DNA of 64,000 bases from Paenimyroides ummariense (lineage in GTDB: Bacteria > Bacteroidota > Bacteroidia > Flavobacteriales > Flavobacteriaceae): positions 62,001 through 126,000 of the forward strand of contig NZ_FOVI01000006.1 in the NCBI RefSeq assembly GCF_900115115.1, read 5' to 3'. The translations under genes and the position numbers were made by a program. Below are positions 17,876 to 25,901 of the stretch, piece by piece. The notes beneath the pieces were generated by a model, which saw only the letters and a program-made list of their open reading frames with translations, ran no database searches and was not told the DNA's origin. Position 1 is the first letter of the stretch. The number at the start of each line of letters is the position of its first letter.

Positions 17876-17910
17876 AAAAACCTTTATCGTAATTGATAAA
17901 GGTTTTTTTT
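17876..17910. terminator. Terminator between atpG and a convergent lipoprotein gene
   Basis: The stem AAAAACCTTTATC/GATAAAGGTTTTT has a 6-base loop and tracts of A and T on either side. It can serve atpG and the minus-strand gene ending at 17928. Confidence 0.85.
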
Positions 17911-17927
17911 GAATTCTTTTTGAAATA

Positions 17928-18383
17928 TTATTCTGCTTGCTCAATCTGTACATTCTGTATTACGTATTCATCAGCATCTCCGTCTTTTCCATATTTTACG
18001 GTTCCTTTTATGCGTACATTGCTTCGCTTTATTAGTTTTCCGTTTTTGTCATAAAGTTTAAAATCTTTGCCCTCAAATTCTTCTTGATCCTTTGGAATAT
18101 CAACAAACATGGAATTTTTTTTATCTTTTCCATAATCTAATTCTATGTTTTTAATTTTTTCATAACCCGCAGAAACAGACATCAATACCTTTTGTTTTTC
18201 TCCTTCTTCCATCGCGAACAAGCCTGTTGGAACTTCTATAGTTCCTACTGCTTCAATTTCCTTATTATTGTGGGTTTGCGAGTTATTCAGTTCTTCAGCA
18301 AGTTTTGAATATTTTGCTGTATCCCCACATCCTGTAAGCAATATTCCTACTAAAAGACTACTGCCAAAAAATAAATTTCTCAT
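17928..18383 (-). CDS. Hypothetical lipoprotein (151 aa)
   Basis: The protein starts with a lipoprotein signal ending in the lipobox LLTGC. About 130 mostly hydrophilic residues follow, with strand-like repeats such as KDFKLYDKNGKLIKRSNVRIKGTVKYG. That would fit a small OB-like beta domain, but this is a guess. No family is recognised. The gene begins the minus-strand accessory block and converges on atpG. Confidence 0.65.
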   Translation of the reverse strand: MRNLFFGSSLLVGILLTGCGDTAKYSKLAEELNNSQTHNNKEIEAVGTIEVPTGLFAMEEGEKQKVLMSVSAGYEKIKNIELDYGKDKKNSMFVDIPKDQEEFEGKDFKLYDKNGKLIKRSNVRIKGTVKYGKDGDADEYVIQNVQIEQAE

Positions 18384-18536
18384 ACTAATTTTTTTATAAA
18401 TTTATATAAAAATAAATAAAATGTTTTTAAATTAATTATTTAGTTGATATTTTTTTGATAAAAACTCTTGGTATTCATATGTTATTACTTTAGTGATTAT
18501 AATTAATTGATTAAAGTTTTTATGGAATAATACTGG

Positions 18537-19332
18537 TTATCGGTGTAGCAAATCATTTATAGCTTTTAGCATCCGTTCTTTCTCTTGAACAATTGCCATT
18601 AAGTGAGATCCTTTGTATTCAAAAAACTGTGTAGGTTCTGGAGCATTGTTGAAAACCATCAAACTCTGATCATACGGAATCTCTTTATCTTCTTTGTTAT
18701 GAATGAATAATTTTCTGATAGTATTATGATTTAATATTTTCTTTAGCCGAATAAGGCGATACATAGCTTTTTTCAATCATTTCCTTGTATTGTGGCGCAT
18801 AGAACGCAGCAATGTCTGTGAACGAAGATAAGGCACCATCTAAAATGAATGCTTTTATTTGGTTCTGGTTGTTTTTTGCCAATAGCGTAGCAATTTGCGA
18901 TCCCATAGATGCACCATACAGAATAACCGGAATGTCTATAATGTCCTTTCTTTTTAGCATGAAATCAAAAAATATCTGACCATCTTCTGCAATATTTAAA
19001 TGGGTAGGTTTCCCTGTTGATTTTCCATAACCTCTAAAATCGACCATAACAACCTGAAATTGATCTTCGACTAAAGGTGCTACCATAAATTGGTAAGTTG
19101 AAACGTTTCCGCCTGTGCCATGAAAGAACAGAATTGTAGCTTTTGGTTTGCTTTTTGGTTTTAACAGAATGGCTGTAATTGTGTCATTTGCAACAGGAAT
19201 TGTAATTTCCTCTGTATTGCTGAATTCAATTGGTTTTAACTCTTTCGTTGGTTGATAAAAGTTTTCATCTGACTGTGCAGTTGTAACATAAAAACTTAAT
19301 GTTAGCAGAACTACGGATAATATTTTTCTCAT
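18537..19332 (-). pseudogene. Frameshifted alpha/beta hydrolase
   Basis: The 5' part (19332 down to 18724) encodes a secreted alpha/beta hydrolase with a signal peptide ending near YVTTAQ. It carries the oxyanion segment FFHGTGGN and the nucleophile elbow GASMGSQ. It stops after SAKENIKS at 18724-18726. The missing C-terminal part, including KLFIHNKEDKEIPYD (acid region) and the KGSHLMAI histidine region, continues in another frame down to 18537. The two frames overlap at 18724-18776, so one small insertion or deletion between them breaks the gene. It is either a real recent mutation or a sequencing error in an AT-rich stretch. The intact protein would be about 260 residues. Confidence 0.8.
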
Positions 19333-19438
19333 GATTTATATTTTTTATCAAATGTATGTAGCTGCAAACAAAAACTAAAAATTTTTATTCTGAACTGTCA
19401 ATTTTAAAAGATGAGTCGTATTTTTTGAAAGATATTTT

Positions 19439-19491
19439 AAAAACTTTTATCTTTATTCGTAAAGGTTTTTTTGACAAAAATAATTTGTCAA
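19439..19491 (-). terminator. Weak terminator-like hairpins after the WG-repeat gene
   Basis: Two short hairpins lie just past the stop of the minus-strand WG gene. One is perfect (TTGACAAA 19471-19478 and TTTGTCAA 19484-19491) but has no T-tail. A second, imperfect AAAAAC/GTTTTT-type stem follows. Confidence 0.4.
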
Positions 19492-19497
19492 TCATAT

Positions 19498-21018
19498 CTA
19501 ATCTTCTCCCAAGTTACCATCCTTGTCAATATCAAAATAGAAATCAGTTGAACTTAATCTAACATACATAAATCCGTTATTGAAAAGTCTAAAATGACTA
19601 TATAGAGGAGGTATAATTTCTTTACCATTGATGTCTATAAATCCCCACTTTTCATTAGTTTTAACTGCTATTAAATCGTTGTCTTTTCTGTTAGTGGTAT
19701 CTATGCCGTCATATTTCGGAGGAATAATTTCCTTACCTGTGATGTCTAAAATTCCCCATTTATTGTTTCGTTTAAAAAGTATAAACCCTTCATTATTGAT
19801 AGTAATTTCATCATAATTTATTGGGATAAGCTCTTTAAGATTATAATTTAAAATTCCCCATTTTTTATCTAAAACAACTAAGTAGACATTTGAATCATCG
19901 TAGTAAATCTCATCATATTTTGCTTGTACTATTTCTTTTCCTTCCTTATTTACAATACCCCATTTGTTCGCTAAACTAAAGATTGCAAATTGGTTTTTAA
20001 AGTTCCTAACTTCATCATATTTTGGAGTTATTGTTTCTTCTCCATTTTCATTAACGAAACCATATTTATCGTTTAATCTTACTTTAGCCATGCCATTGTT
20101 AAAGTACTCAACATAATCATATTTTAAGGGTACAATTATTTTTCCTTTATTATCTATAAAGCCATAAGCTCCTCTTTTAAACCAAGTAGTCATATCATCT
20201 AGGTCAAATTTTTCTTCTTTGTTAGTATCGCGAATAAAAACCCTAGAGTAACCGTCGTAAAATTCTCCAATATTATCATATATAGGCGGTACAATTTCCT
20301 TTCCTGTTTTATCAACAAATCCGAATTTTTCATTCAGTTTAATACCTCCCAGACCTTCAGTAAAATTTCTTATCTCATCATATTTAAATTCTGTAATCAC
20401 TTTTCCAGAAGTATTAATAAAACCAAGTCTAAAATTAATATTATCATACACAACAGCAGCTATACCGTCATAGAATTTAAAAATTAAATAGTATTTGGGT
20501 GGAATAATTTCTTTACCAGTTTTATCAATGAATCCCCATTTTTTATTTAATTTGAAAGCTGCAAATCCTTCCTTGAAATCTGCAATCTCATCATATTTAG
20601 GAGGAATTATTTCTTTACCTTTTGTGTCTATTATTCCCCATTTTCTATTTAATATACAATGAGCAATTCCTTCATGAGGTTTAGAAATTTCGTTGTATTT
20701 AGGTAAGATTATAACATTACCTATTTTATCAATTAATCCAAATTTGTTGTTTGATTTATAGATTAAGAGGGTATCATTAAAATTTTCGATTCTGTCATAT
20801 GTTAGAGGAATTATTTCATTACCTTTTTTATCAATTAAACCAAATTTGTGGTTTAATCTTATTATTGATAGCCCTTGGTTAAGGTACTCGACTTTATCAT
20901 ATTTTTTCTTCCATTCATTTCTTTTGTTTACTTCTTTAATAATTGCTATAGTGTCAGTCTGTGAATAAACATAAGAAGTATTTAAAACTATTATTAAAAT
21001 ATATAAAATTTTTTTCAT
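19498..21018 (-). CDS. WG-repeat secreted protein, 12 repeats
   Basis: The 506-residue protein has a signal peptide ending near YVYSQ. About twelve tandem units of 35-45 residues follow, each with a core like GLIDKKGNEIIPLTYD or WGFIDKTGKEIIPPKYD. This is the WG/KWG repeat pattern, a beta-rich repeat of unknown fold role found in bacterial exported proteins, often near toxin or immunity genes. There is no catalytic motif. It is AT-richer than the neighbouring core genes. The gene is probably monocistronic, between the GNAT gene and the broken hydrolase. A related degenerate gene lies at 40 kb. Confidence 0.85.
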   Translation of the reverse strand: MKKILYILIIVLNTSYVYSQTDTIAIIKEVNKRNEWKKKYDKVEYLNQGLSIIRLNHKFGLIDKKGNEIIPLTYDRIENFNDTLLIYKSNNKFGLIDKIGNVIILPKYNEISKPHEGIAHCILNRKWGIIDTKGKEIIPPKYDEIADFKEGFAAFKLNKKWGFIDKTGKEIIPPKYYLIFKFYDGIAAVVYDNINFRLGFINTSGKVITEFKYDEIRNFTEGLGGIKLNEKFGFVDKTGKEIVPPIYDNIGEFYDGYSRVFIRDTNKEEKFDLDDMTTWFKRGAYGFIDNKGKIIVPLKYDYVEYFNNGMAKVRLNDKYGFVNENGEETITPKYDEVRNFKNQFAIFSLANKWGIVNKEGKEIVQAKYDEIYYDDSNVYLVVLDKKWGILNYNLKELIPINYDEITINNEGFILFKRNNKWGILDITGKEIIPPKYDGIDTTNRKDNDLIAVKTNEKWGFIDINGKEIIPPLYSHFRLFNNGFMYVRLSSTDFYFDIDKDGNLGED

Positions 21019-21049
21019 TCTTTTAAATTGTTTTATTTGTGTGAATGTG

Positions 21050-21541
21050 CTATAATTTCATCTGAAAGGCATCTCTGGGACTTCCATCCGCAACATAAAT
21101 AACGCCGCAATACGTAAAACCATACTTTTTAAAGAAGTTTTGCATAGGCAGGTTATTGTTGTTGGTATCAACCCGAATGTTGTTAATCTGCGTAAAACAA
21201 TAATCAAAACACGCTTTTGCTACACCTTTAGCCTTTCCGTTTGATGCCAGTCTGTGAATTACGCCATAAGGTTCGTTATTCAGCCATTTTCCGTTGTCGA
21301 TGACGTTGTAGGTTGGTTCCGGATCATCGCCTTTTAAAAACGAGAAATAACCGACCATTTCGATGTTGTTCAAACAAATGTATCCTATGTTTTGATTGAT
21401 ATCATTCAGAATAACTTCTTCCGACGGATATCCGTTAATCCACTGCGTAAGGTTGCCGTTGGTACGCATAATGTTACGGGCATCGCCAATAATCTGCATA
21501 ATGCTGTTTAAATGTTCGGGTTTTGCAATTTCTATCGTCAT
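21050..21541 (-). CDS. GNAT family N-acetyltransferase
   Basis: The 163-residue protein has the GNAT fold layout, starting IEIAKPEHLNSIMQIIGDAR. The central strand GYFSFL is followed by IHRLASNGKAKGVAKACFDYC, which corresponds to the acetyl-CoA pyrophosphate loop with a degenerate Q/RxxGxG/A. The C-terminal part, MQNFFKKYGFTYCGVIYV, is the usual beta5-alpha4-beta6 end. The substrate is unknown. It starts three bases downstream of the antiporter gene stop, so the two are probably co-transcribed. Confidence 0.85.
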   Translation of the reverse strand: MTIEIAKPEHLNSIMQIIGDARNIMRTNGNLTQWINGYPSEEVILNDINQNIGYICLNNIEMVGYFSFLKGDDPEPTYNVIDNGKWLNNEPYGVIHRLASNGKAKGVAKACFDYCFTQINNIRVDTNNNNLPMQNFFKKYGFTYCGVIYVADGSPRDAFQMKL

Positions 21542-21544
21542 AAT

Positions 21545-23767
21545 TTATTTTGAAAATAAAGCGGTAATTTTCTTTTTATCGCCTACGAGCCATAAAATAT
21601 CGCCTTTTTGTAAGGTAAATGTAGGCTGCGGATTTAAAATGCGCTCGCCGTTGCGTTCAATTCCGGCAATTATACTGTTGCTGTTTTCGCGAATTTTACT
21701 TTCGCGAATCGATATTCCGTTCAAGGCTTCATTAGTCAGTTCAAAACCTTTCAGTACAATTTCGGTATGGTAATCCACAGATCCCACCAACGACTTATCA
21801 ACAAAAAGCTCAAAATCTTTCACCTGCTCGTCGGTTCCAATCACATATAGAATATCTTTCGGGAAAATTTTTTCGTCTTTATCAGGAATATTAATCACCA
21901 AATCGCCACGTTTAATAATGGCAATATTTACGCCTAGTTCTTCACGTACTTTTAATTCATTCAAGGTTTTTCCAGCGATTAGTGATTCCTGCGGAATTTC
22001 AAAAGTAGTCATGTGTCCGTCCCAAGGCGTTAAATCACTTTTGTTTCTAATAGCTTCGGATCTCTCTCTATCATTAAAATTCTCGATAAACTGATGAAGG
22101 ATCTTTCCGTACATCGCCTGAATCCTCTTTGGAAATAAAACGGCAAATGCAATTAAAACTGCCAATACAATTACGCCTGTTAACGGATTAATCAGTTCGT
22201 TAATCATTATAAAAACAATGACAATGCACAGCAAAATTCTAAACAAGGCAATTAAAATAAGTGGTGTGATATTTTTACTGTCGGTTTTTAACTGATTTAA
22301 CGACTGCACTGCGACTCTTTGTAACGCCAACGCATACAAGAAAGGCAGAAACGCCACTACAGTTAAAAATATGTACAGATAATAGGTAAACGCACCATTA
22401 GATAATGGAATTAAATAGTAAATACTTACGAAAACAATGCCCGCAATAATTACCGAATGAATTATGATGTGCGATGCAACGCCGGAAATATATTTTTGCC
22501 AGTGATTTGTTTGATGGATGGTTTGCGTTGTAGCCGAATAATTGTCTAATTTATCTTCCCATTTTTTAGGAAGGATGATTTTTAATTGATTGTATACTTT
22601 TAAGGAATTTTTAATGAAAAACGGAGTAGTAAAAGTGGTAATTGCCGAAACTGCAACTACAATAGGGTAGAGGAAACCGCTTGTTACACCCAATGTCATA
22701 CCCAAAGTGGCGATGATAAATGAGAATTCGCCAATTTGAGCCAAACTCATTCCTGCCTGAACCGACTGTTTCAACGGTTGCCCCGAAATTAAGGTACCCA
22801 TTGTAGTGGCAATTGTTTTTCCGAAAATGGTTACAATGGTAATAATTACTACGGGAAAAGCATATTCTTGCAGCGTATCTAAATTAATAAGCATACCAAC
22901 AGATACAAAGAAAACCGCACCGAATAAATCTTTTACGGGCTTCACTAAATGTTCAATTTGTTCTGCTTTGGTTGTTTCTGCAATGATCGATCCCATAATG
23001 AAAGCACCTAATGCTGGTGAAAAACCTGCGGCTGTTGCCAAAATAACCATCATTAAGCATAATGCCAGTGATACAATCAATGTGGTTTCTTCGGTCAACA
23101 GATTTTTGGTTCTTTTAAGTAATGTAGGGATGAAAAAGATTCCTGCCAAAAACCAAAGCATTAAAAAGAATGCCAGTTTAAAGATCGATTCCATTAGTTC
23201 AACTCCCGAAAATTGTTGTGATACGGCAATGGTTGAGAGTAAAACCATCAGTAAAATCGCTACGATATCTTCTACAATCAGTGTTCCGAAAACTACGCCG
23301 GCAAATTTCTGGGTTTTAACACCCAATTCATCAAATGCCCGTAGAATGATGGTTGTGGACGACATGGAAAGAATCGCACCTAAAAAAATACTGTCGATAA
23401 AATTCCAGCCGAGCAATTTTCCTGTAGTAAAACCCACAATAATCATGGTAATGATTTGAACAGCGGCGGTCATACTGGCGGATCCACCAACTTTAACGAG
23501 CTTTTTAAAACTAAATTCAAGTCCTAAACTAAAAAGTAAAAAGATTACACCAATTTCTGCCCAAACCTCTACGTTTCCCATATCTTGAACGGTGGGAAAT
23601 AACGGAAAATGCGGACCTGCCAAAAATCCGGCAATTAAATAACCTAAAACCAAAGGCTGCTTTATCTTTTTAAAGATCAAAACAGCAACTCCGGCAGTCA
23701 TTAAGATCAAACCTAAATCGGAAATTAACGGATATAAATGATGTGAGGTTTCTACAGCTGCTGGCAT
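21545..23767 (-). CDS. CPA2-family cation:proton antiporter with tandem TrkA-C domains
   Basis: The 740-residue protein has about 12-13 membrane helices over residues 10-550. Characteristic Kef-type motifs are the first QPLVLGYLIAGFLAGPH and the following EIGVIFLLFSLGLEF. After a cytoplasmic linker come two tandem TrkA-C (RCK-C)-like domains: FEIPQESLIAGKTLNEL onward, and a second ending in QKGDILWLVGD near the C-terminus. No nucleotide-binding RCK-N domain lies between the membrane part and the TrkA-C domains. It probably exchanges K+ or Na+ for H+. It is transcribed with the downstream GNAT gene. Confidence 0.88.
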   Translation of the reverse strand: MPAAVETSHHLYPLISDLGLILMTAGVAVLIFKKIKQPLVLGYLIAGFLAGPHFPLFPTVQDMGNVEVWAEIGVIFLLFSLGLEFSFKKLVKVGGSASMTAAVQIITMIIVGFTTGKLLGWNFIDSIFLGAILSMSSTTIILRAFDELGVKTQKFAGVVFGTLIVEDIVAILLMVLLSTIAVSQQFSGVELMESIFKLAFFLMLWFLAGIFFIPTLLKRTKNLLTEETTLIVSLALCLMMVILATAAGFSPALGAFIMGSIIAETTKAEQIEHLVKPVKDLFGAVFFVSVGMLINLDTLQEYAFPVVIITIVTIFGKTIATTMGTLISGQPLKQSVQAGMSLAQIGEFSFIIATLGMTLGVTSGFLYPIVVAVSAITTFTTPFFIKNSLKVYNQLKIILPKKWEDKLDNYSATTQTIHQTNHWQKYISGVASHIIIHSVIIAGIVFVSIYYLIPLSNGAFTYYLYIFLTVVAFLPFLYALALQRVAVQSLNQLKTDSKNITPLILIALFRILLCIVIVFIMINELINPLTGVIVLAVLIAFAVLFPKRIQAMYGKILHQFIENFNDRERSEAIRNKSDLTPWDGHMTTFEIPQESLIAGKTLNELKVREELGVNIAIIKRGDLVINIPDKDEKIFPKDILYVIGTDEQVKDFELFVDKSLVGSVDYHTEIVLKGFELTNEALNGISIRESKIRENSNSIIAGIERNGERILNPQPTFTLQKGDILWLVGDKKKITALFSK

Positions 23768-23842
23768 AAAAATGGAGCGAAAATTTGTTTCTAAATATAC
23801 AAAAAAGCGGTGTTGAAAATGAACAAAATTTCGATTGTAAAT

Positions 23843-23875
23843 AAAAAAAAGCTGCTTTCATAGAAAACAGCTTTT
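23843..23875 (-). terminator. Terminator after the DUF5689 lipoprotein gene
   Basis: A stem of about 12 bp with one mismatch (AAAAGCTGCTTTC/GAAAACAGCTTTT) is followed on the minus strand by a long T-run. It closes the TonB receptor operon. Confidence 0.8.
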
Positions 23876-23895
23876 AAAGTTTAATGGTGTATGTT

Positions 23896-25275
23896 TTATT
23901 GAATTTCGATATTATCGATATGCAGATTGTATGCAGCGTTGCTTCCCACTTTTAAAGCGAAAAGATCACCTGTTGTACTCTTGTTTATATCAACATCTGC
24001 AATATTCAACGTTACCTTAACCCATTTGTTGCTGGTATCAATAGTTCCGGTGTAATTATTTGTTCCGTTACCAGAATCATTAAGCACAGCCTTGTTTAAT
24101 GTAATCGCCAAACTGTTTAAGTTAGATACGTTAAATACATCATAACCCGAAGTACCACGATAAACGTTGATCGATAACGATTTAGCAGACGTTCCTTTAA
24201 CCCAAAACGTAATTTTTGTTGGTGTTGCCGGAATGTTACCTTTAGCAGAAGCCAATACCGTAAATACGTAATCGTTTGCAGTTGGCGTTCCGTTAAGATG
24301 CATAGAATTTGTTCCTAAAGCACCTGTACCCATACCTTGAACGGCATACGGTTTTAATCCGAAACTGTTTAATGAAGCTGTAAAGTTTGCCCAGTTTTCA
24401 AAATCGGCTGTTGTAAACAATAAGTTTGTTGGTGCTGTAGGCTCTTCACCTTCTCCCGGGTCAACTCCGATTCTGTCTTCTGTTAATTGGATATCATTGA
24501 ATGTACGTGCCATAAACTGATAATCGCTGTTGAACTTTGTAAGAACTCCACGGATTTTTCCGCTGTTTTTTGGTACAACTCTCGATGCAAACTTTGCAAA
24601 TTCACTTGTTCTAAAGATCATTGTTCCTGTAGGATCAACAATATTGTGGTTAGTAGCACCACCTAAAACATTTGATGGATCGTAATAGGTTTTATCAACC
24701 GCATTGTCTGCGAACTGCACTTTATCAATTTCAACCAAGGTGTTAATGTAGTTGTCGTTTTTAAGATCAGCCAACGTAATGGTTTTCATTAATTGTGTTT
24801 CAGGAACAACATCTGCCGAAGCAAATACTTTTTTGTAGAAATCTTGCGGACGCATTCTACCAACGCTTGTTTCCTGGTAAAGATCGCCTAAAACCAAAGA
24901 TCCGTGTACAATTGAAAAATACATATCTTTTAAATAGATATACACTTTACGCCCCGGAGCGATATCGTTGCTGATGTTGTACATATCAACCGAAATAGAA
25001 AAACCTTTGGTTCCTTCTAAATTTTGCAATGATACCGATTTGTAAAACGTTCCGCCTTCATCGCTTGATGATACATAGGCTTCTAAAATATCCTCTTCAG
25101 TATATTGTTGCACCGTAGTATTAGCTTTGGCGTACAATTCTTCTAAGGTAATTGTAGCTGTAGCGTTGTGGTATTTAATTTCCGGTGTAGAAACATCGTC
25201 GCTGTTTGCACAACTTGTTGTTACTAATGTTGCAACCAATGCTAAGGCTGCAAACGTATATTTTAATGCTTTCAT
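23896..25275 (-). CDS. DUF5689 surface lipoprotein
   Basis: The 459-residue protein has a lipoprotein signal with cysteine in TTSCANSDD. Residues about 30-270 match the DUF5689 pattern of Bacteroidota proteins that accompany TonB receptors, with the segments ATITLEELYAKAN, GRKVYIYLKDMYF and KIRGVLTKFNSDYQFMAR. The C-terminal part from about 290 looks like a jelly-roll carbohydrate- or ligand-binding module (DFENWANFTASL onward, ending YNLHIDNIEIQ). It is probably exported to the outer-membrane surface. It is the third gene of the receptor operon, 10 bases after its neighbour. Confidence 0.78.
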   Translation of the reverse strand: MKALKYTFAALALVATLVTTSCANSDDVSTPEIKYHNATATITLEELYAKANTTVQQYTEEDILEAYVSSSDEGGTFYKSVSLQNLEGTKGFSISVDMYNISNDIAPGRKVYIYLKDMYFSIVHGSLVLGDLYQETSVGRMRPQDFYKKVFASADVVPETQLMKTITLADLKNDNYINTLVEIDKVQFADNAVDKTYYDPSNVLGGATNHNIVDPTGTMIFRTSEFAKFASRVVPKNSGKIRGVLTKFNSDYQFMARTFNDIQLTEDRIGVDPGEGEEPTAPTNLLFTTADFENWANFTASLNSFGLKPYAVQGMGTGALGTNSMHLNGTPTANDYVFTVLASAKGNIPATPTKITFWVKGTSAKSLSINVYRGTSGYDVFNVSNLNSLAITLNKAVLNDSGNGTNNYTGTIDTSNKWVKVTLNIADVDINKSTTGDLFALKVGSNAAYNLHIDNIEIQ

Positions 25276-25285
25276 TTCTTAAAAA

Positions 25286-25888
25286 TTAAAAAACTTTAAT
25301 ATTATCTACTTCATAAGTTCCATCGTATCTACCATCAGTACCACTTCCGGTAGCTCTAAAAGCAATTTTAATTTTTCCTTTAAATTGTGATAGATTTACA
25401 ATTCCAGAGTTTACCCATGTAAAATTTGGAACATTTAACTGTGGCTTTCTAAAATGTAATTTAACTGTGTCAGCGTTGCTTTCAGTTATATTATGCAATA
25501 CGTACAATTCTAATTTATTGTTTAATGTATCGGTAACAAAACCTTGCGTTGATGTAAATGTTAAGCGTTTTAGATTGGCTTTATCAATATCAAGTTCGTT
25601 AGATGTTACCCAAGTATCGTTTTCTGCTTCTTTTGGATTGTCGAATGCAGAAAAGTATAAATAGCTGTTATTTCTAAAGGTTGCAAACGTCCACTTTTTT
25701 GTACCTTTTACTGCGGTGGTGCCCCATGTGTTTTGTGGATTTTCTCCTTTAGTGTGCCATTCGAAATCATCAGAAAAAATAGCTGGACTATAAGTTGGTA
25801 ATTCCTGTTCGTCTTCTGGTGAACATGCTGCAAATAAGCCGGTTAAAGTTAATACAGCTATTGGGAATATGTGTTTTAATATTTTCAT
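25286..25888 (-). CDS. Choice-of-anchor-J-like surface lipoprotein
   Basis: The 200-residue protein has a lipobox ending at the cysteine in FAACSPEDEQ. The rest forms a single jelly-roll-like domain: IFSDDFEW near the start, a W-rich middle and YEVDNIKVF at the end. This resembles the choice-of-anchor J or MAM-like modules of Bacteroidota exported proteins. The sequence shows no catalytic residues. It lies between the TonB receptor and the DUF5689 lipoprotein with gaps of 10-13 bases, and probably helps capture the receptor's substrate. Confidence 0.7.
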   Translation of the reverse strand: MKILKHIFPIAVLTLTGLFAACSPEDEQELPTYSPAIFSDDFEWHTKGENPQNTWGTTAVKGTKKWTFATFRNNSYLYFSAFDNPKEAENDTWVTSNELDIDKANLKRLTFTSTQGFVTDTLNNKLELYVLHNITESNADTVKLHFRKPQLNVPNFTWVNSGIVNLSQFKGKIKIAFRATGSGTDGRYDGTYEVDNIKVF

Positions 25889-25901
25889 ATCACGCTTTTA
25901 A

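Noticed and set aside
22806..23459. 217-codon plus-strand frame opposite the antiporter gene
   Set aside because: It is antisense to the clearly conserved membrane domain, has no recognisable motif and follows from codon composition.
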